A stretch of DNA of 64,000 nt from Anaerococcus sp. GTDB lineage: Bacteria > Bacillota > Clostridia > Tissierellales > Peptoniphilaceae. Of the stretch, positions 33,968 to 42,436 are shown one piece after another. The stretch's first letter is position 1. Every line of letters starts with the position of its first letter. Below the pieces are notes generated by a model that was not told the DNA's origin, did no database searches, and saw only the letters and a program-made list of their open reading frames with translations. The DNA is taken from contig JAUNLG010000004.1 in assembly GCA_030532385.1 (NCBI GenBank), positions 62,001 to 126,000 on the forward strand, written 5' to 3'. A program made the translations under genes and the position numbers.

Positions 33968-34849
33968 ATGAATATACTTTGTTTTGATATAGGTGGAACA
34001 GAAATAAAGGCCATGGTAGGTCAAGAAGATGGGGAAGTCTTTCTTGATAATTTCCCATCAAGGGCTAGCATAGATGGAAAACTTGTAGTAGAAGACATAT
34101 TTGAAAAGATAAGAGAAGTCCAAAAAACCTACAAGATCGATGGGATAGCCATATCAACAGCTGGTATGGTAGATAGCTTAGCAGGTCTTATAACCTATAC
34201 TAACGATAATTTCAAAAACTATATGGGCTTATCTTGGCCTAAGGAAATAGATAAGGAATTCTCCCTTAAGGCTGTCGTAGAAAATGATGTAAAATCTGCA
34301 GCCCTTGGAGAATATATGAGGGGGGCTGGCAAGGATTATTCATCAACCTTTACCCTAACAGTCGGCACAGGAATAGGGGGAGCCTTAATCCTTGATGGAA
34401 AAGTCTATAGGGGAGCAAGCGGTAATGCAGGAGAAATTGGATATATGGCCTTTGAGTCAGGAGAGTTTGAAAAACTTGCCTCAACCACAGCCTTGGTAAA
34501 AAGAGCAGGGGAGAAATATCCAAATAGGCCTTATAATAACGGCAAAGAAATCTTTGAGGCCATAAAAGAAGGAGACCAAGATGCCAAGGATTTATTAGAC
34601 CAAACTATAAAGACCCTAGCCCTTGGCATATCCCACATTATGCTAATAGCAAATCCTGAGGCCATCCTTATAGGTGGAGGTATAAGCCAGCAAGAAGACT
34701 TATTTATAAAACCTTTAAGAGAGAAAATAAAATCATATGTTCCAGAAAATATCTATAAGTCAACCCATATTAGATCAACCAACCTAGGCAATAAGTCAGG
34801 CCTATATGGGGCCTACCACTTATTCTTAGATAGGTTTGGAGAAAATTAA
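33968..34849 (+). CDS. ROK-family sugar kinase-like protein
   Basis: 293 residues. CFDIGGTEIKAMVG is the phosphate-1 loop, VENDVKSAALGEY and TVGTGIGGALILDG are the ROK signatures, and the IGGGIS motif follows. The zinc motif CxCGxxGCxE found in many glucokinases is absent, as in beta-glucoside kinases and N-acetylmannosamine kinases of some Firmicutes. It is 8 bases after the peptide importer and ends that operon. The substrate is unknown. Confidence 0.8.
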   Translation: MNILCFDIGGTEIKAMVGQEDGEVFLDNFPSRASIDGKLVVEDIFEKIREVQKTYKIDGIAISTAGMVDSLAGLITYTNDNFKNYMGLSWPKEIDKEFSLKAVVENDVKSAALGEYMRGAGKDYSSTFTLTVGTGIGGALILDGKVYRGASGNAGEIGYMAFESGEFEKLASTTALVKRAGEKYPNRPYNNGKEIFEAIKEGDQDAKDLLDQTIKTLALGISHIMLIANPEAILIGGGISQQEDLFIKPLREKIKSYVPENIYKSTHIRSTNLGNKSGLYGAYHLFLDRFGEN

Positions 34850-34873
34850 AGCAGACCCTAGGGCCTGCTTTTT
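34847..34873 (+). terminator. Terminator of the peptide importer operon
   Basis: AAAGCAG / CTGCTTT with an inner CCC/GGG pairing, followed by TTT, overlapping the ROK stop codon. Confidence 0.75.
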
Positions 34874-34952
34874 AGCTTTCTGAATTATTAAAAACATTTC
34901 CTTTAGCCAAGGAAAGTGATATAATGATAAAAACTAGATTTAAGGAGATCTT

Positions 34953-36230
34953 ATGAGTGAAAAATTAGATATATTAGAAGCTGTAAGGAATGAGTATAAA
35001 CAAGCTTGCGAATCTCTTAACCTAGATCCGGCAGTTTATGAAATATTAAAGGATGTAGAAAGGATTATAGAAGTTTCTATACCGGTGAAGATGGATGATG
35101 GGTCTACTAAGGTCTTTAAGGGCTATAGGTCTGCCCACAGCCTAGCCTTAGGACCATCCAAGGGGGGTATTAGGTTTGATAGAAATGTAAGTGCTGATGA
35201 GGTCAAGGCCTTATCTATGATGATGAGTATAAAGGTAGCCCTCCTTAACCTTCCCCTAGGAGGGGGCAAGGGAGGAGTAAGGGTTGATCCAAAGAAACTA
35301 AGCCCTAGAGAGCTTGAAAGCTTATCTCGTGGTTATGTAAGGGCTATGAATGAGTATTTAGGAGAAAAGATCGACATACCAGCTCCTGATGTAAACACCA
35401 ATGCAAAGATTATGGGGTATTTTATAGATGAATATATTAATTTAAATGGGTCAAGACAGGAGCTTGGGACCTTTACAGGAAAACCCCTAGCCCTAGGAGG
35501 GTCTTTGGCAAGAGACCAAGCTACAGGCTTTGGAGTGGCCCTAGCTATTAAATATGCCTACCAAAGAAAGGACCTAGACCTTAAGGATAAGACCTTTGCC
35601 ATCCAAGGTTTTGGTAATGTAGGATATTTTGCTGCCAAGTACCTAAGTGATTTTGGGGCAAAACTTATAGGAGTGAATGTCTCAGACCCTAGGGATAAAA
35701 ATGGGTCATCTGCAATCTTTCTAGACCAAGGCTTTGATGTTGAAGAATTAAAAAATATTAGAAAAGAAAAAGGCTCAGTCCTTAGTATAGAAAAAGAGGG
35801 AGTGAAGAGAATTTCTAACGAAGAATTTTTTGCCCTTAATGTAGATATCCTAGTGCCAGCTGCCCTAGAAAATGCCATAACAGAAGATATAGCAAGGACT
35901 ATTAAGGCTAAGTTAATAGCTGAGGGGGCCAATGGCCCTACAAGCCCTAAGGCAGCTTTTTACCTAGAAGAGAAGGGAGTTTTGATAATTCCTGATATCC
36001 TAGCAAATTCTGGAGGAGTTTTGGTAAGCCATTATGAGTGGATACAAAATCAAATAGGCTATTATTTCTCTTATGAGCAAATAAAGAAAAAACAAGAAGA
36101 TGACATGGTAAAAGCCCTAAAAGAAGTCTTCGACATGGCTGAAAAAACCAAGGTGAACCTTAGAAAGGCCTCATTTATGAAGGCTATAGAAAAGATTAGC
36201 CAGGCTTTGGAATATAGGGGGAGATTTTAA
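34953..36230 (+). CDS. Glu/Leu/Phe/Val-family dehydrogenase, probable glutamate dehydrogenase
   Basis: 425 residues. GGGKGGVRVDPKKLS holds the catalytic Lys, PAPDVNTNAKIMGYF the substrate region, and FAIQGFGNVGYFAAKYL the dinucleotide fold. The length and SAHSLALGPSKGGIRFD fit the NAD-linked, catabolic glutamate dehydrogenases of Firmicutes. In an amino-acid fermenter it feeds 2-oxoglutarate from glutamate, in line with the peptide importer upstream. It has its own TATAAT box at 34920-34925 and AAGGAG before the ATG. Confidence 0.9.
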   Translation: MSEKLDILEAVRNEYKQACESLNLDPAVYEILKDVERIIEVSIPVKMDDGSTKVFKGYRSAHSLALGPSKGGIRFDRNVSADEVKALSMMMSIKVALLNLPLGGGKGGVRVDPKKLSPRELESLSRGYVRAMNEYLGEKIDIPAPDVNTNAKIMGYFIDEYINLNGSRQELGTFTGKPLALGGSLARDQATGFGVALAIKYAYQRKDLDLKDKTFAIQGFGNVGYFAAKYLSDFGAKLIGVNVSDPRDKNGSSAIFLDQGFDVEELKNIRKEKGSVLSIEKEGVKRISNEEFFALNVDILVPAALENAITEDIARTIKAKLIAEGANGPTSPKAAFYLEEKGVLIIPDILANSGGVLVSHYEWIQNQIGYYFSYEQIKKKQEDDMVKALKEVFDMAEKTKVNLRKASFMKAIEKISQALEYRGRF

Positions 36231-36285
36231 GAGAAAATAGCATATAATACTAATGGATAGAAAAATAATTAGTAAGGAAGTATAA

Positions 36286-37521
36286 ATGAAGATAAAAAGA
36301 TTTTTTATAATTCTTCTTGTAGGCTTGCTTTCCTATTTTGGATCAAATGCCATCTTAAATAAACTGCAGGCTGATGAATTAAAAAAAACTTATGGGGATA
36401 GCTATTCTTTTGATGATAATGCTATCAATGTAGATGAAAATGACCATTTAATCCTTCTTGTAGGAGTAGATAAGAATGGTGAAAGTGATGACCAGGATTT
36501 TACAAGAACTGATACCATAATGCTAGTTAGGGCCAATACCCAGACTGGAAAGATGGATATATTGTCGATTCCTAGGGATTCTAGGGTTAAAATTAGAGAA
36601 GAGTTTGATAAGGTAAACCACGCCCATGCCTTTGGAGGGATAGAACTTACCCTCCAGACTTTAAGAAACTTCCTGGGCCTTGATATAGATTATTATGTCC
36701 AAGTAAACTATAAGGCGGTAGAAAATCTTATAACAGCCCTAGGTGGGGTTGATTTTGAAGTTCCTAAGGGAGTTTCTATAGATGTAGGAGCAGTAAAGAT
36801 AAGAGAGGGTCTTAACCATTTTAATGGCCAAGATGTCTTATGGTATCTTAGGACTAGAAAAATCTATGAAAATGGGGATATAGGAAGGGTAAATGCCCAA
36901 CAAGGTTTTATGAAAGCTATGGTCGATCAGATGGTAAAAAAATCTGACCAATTAGACCTTGTCACCATAGGAGTCAACTTCTTAAGATATGTAAAGACCA
37001 ACCTACCTGTCCCTATAATGGTAGATTTGGCTCAAAATATTGATAAATTTTCTTCAGAAAATGTAAGTACCCATACAGTTGTAGGAGAAGAGGCTACCCT
37101 AGGGGGCACTTCCTACTACCTACCAGACTTTGAAAAAACTTGGGACTTGGTAGATGAGCATTTTGCAGACTTCAAACTTGAAAATTGGACAAAAGAGAAG
37201 GCAGGTTTTAACGAAAAAGAGGAAGTTAAACCAGTAAGCCAACCAGAAGAAGTCATAGAAGAAGAGTCTTACTACGAAGAGTACTACTATGAACCAGTTT
37301 ATGATGGAACTTACGATGATTCTTATTATTATGAAGACTCTTACTATTATAAGGATGACTATTATTATGAAGAAGATTCTGATGACCAAGAGCCAGTGGA
37401 AGAAGAAGTCATAGAAGAAGAGCCTTTAGAAGAAGAACCTAGTGAACCAGTTGAAGAGACAGAAGAAAGTGTAGAAAGTGAAGAAAGTCCTGATACAAGC
37501 GAAGATGAGGAAGATGAGTAG
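36286..37521 (+). CDS. LytR-CpsA-Psr (LCP) family ligase with a Tyr/Glu-rich tail
   Basis: 411 residues. One membrane segment at about 4-20, then the LCP domain (DTIMLVRANTQTGKMDILSI, PRDSRVKI, NGDIGRVNAQQGFMKAM), which transfers anionic polymers from lipid carriers to peptidoglycan outside the cell. Residues 312-411 are a low-complexity tail. In 328-361 about 16 Tyr occur in 37 residues (repeats of DSYYYED, DDYYYEE); then comes a Glu/Ser/Pro stretch ending in EDEEDE. The tail would lie outside the membrane. It is followed 5 bases later by the isomerase gene. Confidence 0.85.
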   Translation: MKIKRFFIILLVGLLSYFGSNAILNKLQADELKKTYGDSYSFDDNAINVDENDHLILLVGVDKNGESDDQDFTRTDTIMLVRANTQTGKMDILSIPRDSRVKIREEFDKVNHAHAFGGIELTLQTLRNFLGLDIDYYVQVNYKAVENLITALGGVDFEVPKGVSIDVGAVKIREGLNHFNGQDVLWYLRTRKIYENGDIGRVNAQQGFMKAMVDQMVKKSDQLDLVTIGVNFLRYVKTNLPVPIMVDLAQNIDKFSSENVSTHTVVGEEATLGGTSYYLPDFEKTWDLVDEHFADFKLENWTKEKAGFNEKEEVKPVSQPEEVIEEESYYEEYYYEPVYDGTYDDSYYYEDSYYYKDDYYYEEDSDDQEPVEEEVIEEEPLEEEPSEPVEETEESVESEESPDTSEDEEDE

Positions 37522-37526
37522 ATTTT

Positions 37527-38540
37527 ATGACAGATATGAGAAATCAAAGAAAAGATGAACATATAGAAAACTATCTAAAAAGTGAAATCCTAACAGATAC
37601 CCTATTTAAAGATGTCTACCTAGAGCATGTGGCCTTAGCAGATATATCCATAAACCAGATAGATACATCCATGGACTTTTTAGGAAAGAAACTTTCCATG
37701 CCCCTTTTGATAAATGCCATGACAGGTGGGGGAGAAGTAGGATGGGATATCAATGAAGACTTATCATCAATATGCCAAGAGTTAGGCCTTGCTATGGCTG
37801 TAGGGTCAGAAGCTATAGCCATAGATGATGAATCTAGTAGGGAATCTTTTAGTCTTATGAAAGATAAGGACCTAGTAAGAATAGGAAACCTTGGAGCAGA
37901 AAAAAGCCTAGAGGATTATATCTTTGCCAAAGACTTGATAGATGCCCATATGATGCAAGTTCACCTAAATATGGCCCAAGAGCTAGTAATGGGTGAGGGT
38001 GATAAGGACTTTAGGTCTTGGAGGTCAAATATTAAAAGCCTTGTAGAAAACCTAGATCTTCCAATCATGGTCAAAGAAACAGGTTGTGGCATATCAGCCA
38101 GGGTAGCCAAGGACCTTTTAGCTATGGGGGTTAAGTATATAGATATATCAGGAAAGGGTGGAACCAACTTCATAGAAATAGAAGACCTAAGAGATGTGGA
38201 CAAGGATTTTTCAGACTTTTATGACTGGGGCATACCGACAGCCAAGGCTATTATCGATATAAGAAAAATCTCAGATGAGGCATTTATAATAGCAAGTGGG
38301 GGGATTAGAACAGCTCTTGATATAGCCAAGGCCCTAGCCCTTGGAGCAGATATGGTTGCTATAAGCGGAGAAGTCCTCCGTTACCTACTTCATGGTGGCT
38401 ATCATGCAGCAGAAGAGTACCTAAAGGACCTAAACCATAAGTTTAAAATTATCATGTGTCTTTTGGGGGTAAAAAATATAGAAGAATTAAAAAAAGTAGA
38501 TTATAAGCTCGTAGGTAGGCTAAAAGAATTAGTAGAATAA
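37527..38540 (+). CDS. fni: Type 2 isopentenyl-diphosphate delta-isomerase
   Basis: 337 residues. RNQRKDEHIENYL is the N-terminal signature, LINAMTGG and HLNMAQELVM line the FMN site, DISGKGGTNFIEIED is the phosphate-binding loop, and IASGGIRTALDIAKALALGAD binds FMN phosphate. It interconverts IPP and DMAPP and complements the MEP genes ispD and ispF seen at 14.8-16.0 kb. ATG 37536 is a possible alternative start. Confidence 0.93.
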   Translation: MTDMRNQRKDEHIENYLKSEILTDTLFKDVYLEHVALADISINQIDTSMDFLGKKLSMPLLINAMTGGGEVGWDINEDLSSICQELGLAMAVGSEAIAIDDESSRESFSLMKDKDLVRIGNLGAEKSLEDYIFAKDLIDAHMMQVHLNMAQELVMGEGDKDFRSWRSNIKSLVENLDLPIMVKETGCGISARVAKDLLAMGVKYIDISGKGGTNFIEIEDLRDVDKDFSDFYDWGIPTAKAIIDIRKISDEAFIIASGGIRTALDIAKALALGADMVAISGEVLRYLLHGGYHAAEEYLKDLNHKFKIIMCLLGVKNIEELKKVDYKLVGRLKELVE

Positions 38541-38583
38541 AAAGGTGTTAGGTGATCACAAAAGATCCCTAATACCTTTTTAT
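38539..38583 (+). terminator. Terminator after the isomerase gene
   Basis: AAAAGGTGTTAGG...GATC pairs with GATC...CCTAATACCTTTT over 18 positions with a small mismatch, followed by T. Confidence 0.8.
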
Positions 38584-38852
38584 TTCCTCAAAAGCCTTAA
38601 TAATCAGATCTTTGAAAAACTCTCCTATCAAAGATCCCCTATATCCATTCTATAAAAGTTTAAAAGGTCTAAGATATAGGGGATTATTTCTATAGAGAAT
38701 TACCTATAGTAAGTTTTATCTCTATTAATATTCATACTAAAATTATATTGAACCTAAAGGCCATAAACTACTGGTTAATATTGCTAAGTCTATTTTTAAT
38801 ATGAGGATTTTAGTCTAGTCCATAAAAAATAGATTTTGAGATTGGAGGTTGT
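38584..38852. repeat. Gene-free stretch with two overlapping, mutually exclusive hairpins
   Basis: Hairpin A pairs GATCTTTGA (38607-38615) with TCAAAGATC (38628-38636). Hairpin B pairs ATCCCCTATATC (38634-38645) with GATATAGGGGAT (38673-38684). Both are perfect, and they share bases 38634-38636. The rest to 38852 is AT-rich with no gene that I can support. The layout could be a small mobile-element relic or an attenuator. Confidence 0.5.
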
Positions 38853-38939
38853 ATGATTTACTCTCACTTTATTCAGGAGAAGAATTTAAAATCATTTGTA
38901 AATTTGAAGCTATTTGTGATAGAAATTGTTATAGGATAA
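38853..38939 (+). CDS. 28-residue reading frame with a good ribosome site, of doubtful meaning
   Basis: ATG 38853 follows TTGGAGGTTGT. The product starts MIYSHFIQEKNLKSF and ends in a hydrophobic stretch, without cysteine. It lies 3 bases before the decayed ABC exporter gene. It may be the rest of a larger gene or of a peptide gene that belonged with the exporter. Confidence 0.3.
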   Translation: MIYSHFIQEKNLKSFVNLKLFVIEIVIG

Positions 38940-38942
38940 ATT

Positions 38943-39814
38943 ATGCTTAAATTTTTGATAAGAGAGAATAAGAAGTCAGCCTTTTTAGGACTTATTTTTC
39001 TTGCACTTTTTTCCTTAGATAGGTCCATCCTTTCTAGGCTCTTGATATTTGATATGGATATGGCAAAAGGAAACATAGATTATAATCTTTTGCTTCTGTT
39101 TTTGATCAATTTTACATATCTTTTTTATTACTTTTTAACAAACTACATGTCTGAAAAACACCTCGATGCCTTTATGACTAGGTCTAGGGATGCGCTTAAT
39201 AGGAAGTTTATAAGGAAATCAATATTTGGGGACTATGGCTACTGGCATGAGAATAGGTCTAAGCTTGTTAATTCCTTAACTCAAGATATTAGGACAGTAA
39301 CAGATGATTACATACAAGGTCTAATACAGATCTATGGTTTAGAAAAGAAATTTCTAAGGGAGAGATTATTCTAAATGGCAAGGATAAGCTAAGAGATATA
39401 GATTATGATAGTTATTATAGGTCTATTTCCTATCTAGACCAAGGGATTGCGATCTTTAATGATAGTGTAAGAGATAATATTATATTAGACTATGATTTTA
39501 ATGAAGAAGGCTATGGAAAGATAAGATCCATCTTAAATATGAAAGACATGGACGAAGATAGGGTGGTTAGTGAAAATCAGACAAACTTATCCAAGGGTCA
39601 AAAGCAAAAAATTTTATTAGCTAGAACCTTTTAAAAGAGATCTGACCTGCTGATACTGGATGAACCCTTCGGCAACCTAGATAAGGGGACGGTTAAATCT
39701 GTTTTGAACTTTATCCTAGGGATTGATAAGAGTCTTATAGTAATTGAGCATACTATAAATAGCGATGATTATGATAGGTTTGATAAGGTCATAAACTTAA
39801 ATGATTATAAATAA
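38943..39814 (+). pseudogene. Decayed ABC exporter gene
   Basis: The first frame (38943-39374) encodes the start of an exporter membrane domain with segments at about 13-30 and 48-66, and stops after a frameshift near 39340. From about 39355 another frame encodes the later part of an ATPase: GEIILNGKDKLRDIDYD, the Q-loop SYLDQG, signature LSKGQKQKILLART, a TAA in the middle (TTTTAA at about 39631), then LLILDEPFGNLDKGT and IVIEHT, to TAA 39814. Most of the membrane domain and Walker A are missing, so a large internal deletion, a frameshift and a nonsense change are all present. Confidence 0.85.
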
Positions 39815-39857
39815 AGGAGCCTTTGTAAAATAAATTTATTTTACAAAAGCTCCTTTT
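39813..39857. terminator. Bidirectional terminator
   Basis: AAAGGAGC...TTTGTAAAAT pairs with ATTTTACAAA...GCTCCTTT, a stem of about 18 bp with one unpaired base, then TT. It lies between the pseudogene and the convergent FakA-like gene. Confidence 0.8.
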
Positions 39858-39859
39858 TC

Positions 39860-40120
39860 TTAGCCCTGTAGGCCTTCTGCTTGTCTTTGCATATTCTCTA
39901 TTACTACATCATGGATTTCTCCAAGACTTGCTGCGTATTCAAGAACTTCCCATGGCTTGTTGGAATGAAAGTGGATTTTGATTAGCTCTTCATCTCCTAC
40001 AGCTAGGAGGCTATCGCCTTCTAAATTTGCTGTTATATAATCAAAGATCTCATCTTCATCCAAATCTTCTCCTGCTATTAGCATTTGGCAGTCAAATTTA
40101 AATTCTAATTTATCAGTCAT
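39860..40120 (-). CDS. Free-standing FakA/YloV C-terminal-like domain protein
   Basis: 86 residues. The sequence follows the C-terminal domain of the fatty acid kinase FakA (DAK2/YloV family): FDCQMLIAGEDLDEDEI, GDSLLAVGDEELIKIHFHSNKPWEVLEYAASLGEI (shown in part: VGDEELIKIHFHSNKP) and VIENMQRQ. In FakA this domain binds the FakB partner carrying the fatty acid. Here the kinase domain is absent and there is no sign of it upstream, where telA begins 8 bases away. It could be a regulator or decoy of FakB, or a separate fatty-acid binding module. Confidence 0.68.
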   Translation of the reverse strand: MTDKLEFKFDCQMLIAGEDLDEDEIFDYITANLEGDSLLAVGDEELIKIHFHSNKPWEVLEYAASLGEIHDVVIENMQRQAEGLQG

Positions 40121-40128
40121 TCTTTCTC

Positions 40129-41238
40129 CTATCTATTTAGATTTCTCTTTAATTCTTCTTCTAAAGACTTAATTTCAGCCTTAGCAAGGTCTCTATTTTT
40201 CTTTCCTTCTATTTGGATATTTCTAACTTCTTCTATAGTTTCTATCAAGGCTTGATTGGTATGTTTTATTGTATCTAGGTCTATTATTCCTCTTTCTGTA
40301 GCCTTGGCAGTTTCTATGGTGTTTTGCTTTAGGGTATCAGCATTTTTTCTTAGAAGGTCATTGGTAAGGTCGGTTACCCTTTGTTGGGTCTTTATGGCTT
40401 GGTTAGTATGGTTCATGCCTAGGGCTAGGACCATTTGGTTTTTCCAAAGTGGAATGGTATTTACTATGGTTGTTTGGATTTTTTCTGCCATAATTGAATT
40501 TGACGCTTGGACCATTCTTATTTGTGGGGCCATTTGGATTGATACCATCCTTGTTAGGTCAAGGTCATGGAGTTTTTTCTCAAAACGATTGGCCTGGTTT
40601 TTTAAGTCGTTGACTTTTTGTGCATCTAGGGGAAGGTTTGAAGAATTGGCCTTTGCCTCTAGGGCTGGTAGGTCTTCATTGTAGGTTTGGATTAGCTTTC
40701 TATTACCAGCTTCTATATACATAGAAATTTCTTTATAATAGTCCTCATTTAGCTCATACATTTGATCAAGCATTGATATATCTTTCATCAATGTGATTTG
40801 ATGGTTTTCTAGGATTTTTGATATATCTGCTATGTTTTTTTCTGCTGATTGATATTTACTTTTTAGGGCTTCCAGTTTATTTACACTTTTTTTGAAAAAG
40901 CCAAGTGGACCACTTGTCTCTTCTTCATCCATAGACTTTATGTCTACTACAAGCTTATCTAGAAGTCCTCCTATTTCTCCAAGGTCCTTATTTCTTACGG
41001 TATCTAGGGTCTTTTCTGAGAAATTTGATATCTTTTTTTGGGCTCCAGATCCATATTGGAGAATTATATTTGTGTCTTCTAAGTCGATTTTTTTGGAAAA
41101 TTCATCTATCATTTTCTCTTCTTCGTCAGAAAATTTGATTTTATTTTCTACAAGGTCTAAGTCTTCGCTCTTATCAAGTTCTTTTAGTTTATCATCCTCA
41201 TTGTCTGATCCATCTAGGGTTAATTTTATATCACTCAT
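40129..41238 (-). CDS. telA: Toxic anion resistance protein, TelA/KlaA family
   Basis: 369 residues, soluble, mostly long helices with coiled-coil character (about 100-360). MVSIQMAPQIRMVQASNSIMAEKIQ (in part), IPLWKNQMVLALG and TQQRVTDLTNDLLRKNA are the TelA signatures. The family is linked to resistance to tellurite and to some membrane-active compounds; its biochemical role is unclear. The frame opens earlier (41256), but ATG 41238 after GTGAGGAAA is the better start; it overlaps the xpaC-like gene, a common pairing. Confidence 0.88.
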   Translation of the reverse strand: MSDIKLTLDGSDNEDDKLKELDKSEDLDLVENKIKFSDEEEKMIDEFSKKIDLEDTNIILQYGSGAQKKISNFSEKTLDTVRNKDLGEIGGLLDKLVVDIKSMDEEETSGPLGFFKKSVNKLEALKSKYQSAEKNIADISKILENHQITLMKDISMLDQMYELNEDYYKEISMYIEAGNRKLIQTYNEDLPALEAKANSSNLPLDAQKVNDLKNQANRFEKKLHDLDLTRMVSIQMAPQIRMVQASNSIMAEKIQTTIVNTIPLWKNQMVLALGMNHTNQAIKTQQRVTDLTNDLLRKNADTLKQNTIETAKATERGIIDLDTIKHTNQALIETIEEVRNIQIEGKKNRDLAKAEIKSLEEELKRNLNR

Positions 41239-42376
41239 TTTCCTCACTCCAATCATCTCCGATATAACCTTCTTGGTTTAGTAGAAGATTTATAGTATCT
41301 ATTTCTGTCTTAACATCCATGGCCTTATCTCCCAATAGGTCATTTTTCATATTGGCAAAGGCATCACCTATGGTTTTTATTGATTGGTTTATTTCATCCA
41401 TAGATTTTATAAAATTACTATCATTTGAAGAAAGCATTTCAAAATCCTTATAAGAATCTACCAATTTTATAGAAGTTGGTAGGTAGTAGGTTGAAAACTT
41501 ACCTAGGCCATAGGCTTTATCTGGATACTTATCTATAATTTTAAGAATATCACTAGCGTTTTTTATAAGCTTATTTATATTCTCTCTAAAGCTTAGGTTC
41601 TTTATATTTTCTCTTAGGATTTTTAGTTTGTCTAGGTGGATGCTTGAATCCTTTATAATTTCCCTTGCTCTTTCTAGGTTAAACTCATCTGCTGATAGGT
41701 CTTCTTCAGATCCTTGATCAATTACTTTTCTTTGGTAGGATGGAATTTTTTCAAGTTTTTCCTTATAGATCTTATAGGTTGGTATATCTAGGATAAAGAT
41801 GCTTCCATCTTCAACCAACCTTGCTTGCTTAAAATATCCCTTTTTCATCATATATATTAAATCATTGAGGGTTTCTTCTTCGCTTTGGTTGACTGCTCCT
41901 GCTAAATCTCTTACAGAAATTACAGTGTTTACACCAAGTTCTCTTAGGTATCTAGCGTAGCGGTTTGAGATAGCCTTATAAAAATTTGATCTTTTCCATA
42001 AGATTATTGGAAAAGCTATGGTTAGGATGGATGTTATTATCAATCCCAAAAAGTTAAATAGGCCATAGCCAAACATAAAGCCATCAAAGAAGACTGTAGC
42101 TAGACTTCCAAAGATTAGAAGAAGAAGGAGTGAAATAACCTTATAAAAGGCATCCTTATATATTTCTGGTGGCTTCTGGCTTGCTACTTTGGGATTTTTA
42201 GCAGGTGGTAGGTCCTTGATATTTAGGGAATTATTAAATTTTTTGATTGTGTTATTTATTGATATTTTAATCTTCTCGCCAATTTCTTCAAAGGGTATAG
42301 ACTCAGCCTTTTGGGCTAAGTCTTCTCCAAAATCGCTAAAAGATTTTTTGTATTTATCTTTTTTTTGATCTGACAT
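41231..42376 (-). CDS. xpaC: XpaC-family 5-bromo-4-chloroindolyl phosphate hydrolysis protein
   Basis: 381 residues. Two adjacent membrane segments at about 75-95 and 98-118 and a long cytoplasmic helical domain. The DLAGAVNQSEEETLNDLIYMMKKGYFKQARL region resembles a winged helix seen in this family. XpaC and TelA are usually encoded together, as here with an 8-base overlap. The hydrolysis name comes from a Bacillus phenotype; the real role is unknown. Confidence 0.8.
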   Translation of the reverse strand: MSDQKKDKYKKSFSDFGEDLAQKAESIPFEEIGEKIKISINNTIKKFNNSLNIKDLPPAKNPKVASQKPPEIYKDAFYKVISLLLLLIFGSLATVFFDGFMFGYGLFNFLGLIITSILTIAFPIILWKRSNFYKAISNRYARYLRELGVNTVISVRDLAGAVNQSEEETLNDLIYMMKKGYFKQARLVEDGSIFILDIPTYKIYKEKLEKIPSYQRKVIDQGSEEDLSADEFNLERAREIIKDSSIHLDKLKILRENIKNLSFRENINKLIKNASDILKIIDKYPDKAYGLGKFSTYYLPTSIKLVDSYKDFEMLSSNDSNFIKSMDEINQSIKTIGDAFANMKNDLLGDKAMDVKTEIDTINLLLNQEGYIGDDWSEENE

Positions 42377-42436
42377 AAGTTACTTCTTTCTTTTTTCTTA
42401 ATTATATCATACTCTTATGAAGATATGATCAATATA

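Noticed and set aside
37365..37562. Minus-strand Ser-rich reading frame opposite the LCP tail
   Set aside because: It is the mirror of the GAA/GAG-rich tail codons; no ribosome site and low complexity throughout.
39374..39814. Reading the ATPase part as a separate functional protein
   Set aside because: It lacks Walker A, contains an in-frame TAA and has no proper start, so it is part of a pseudogene.
40256..41281. Plus-strand frames opposite telA
   Set aside because: Shadows of a gene with strong TelA signatures; no start signals.
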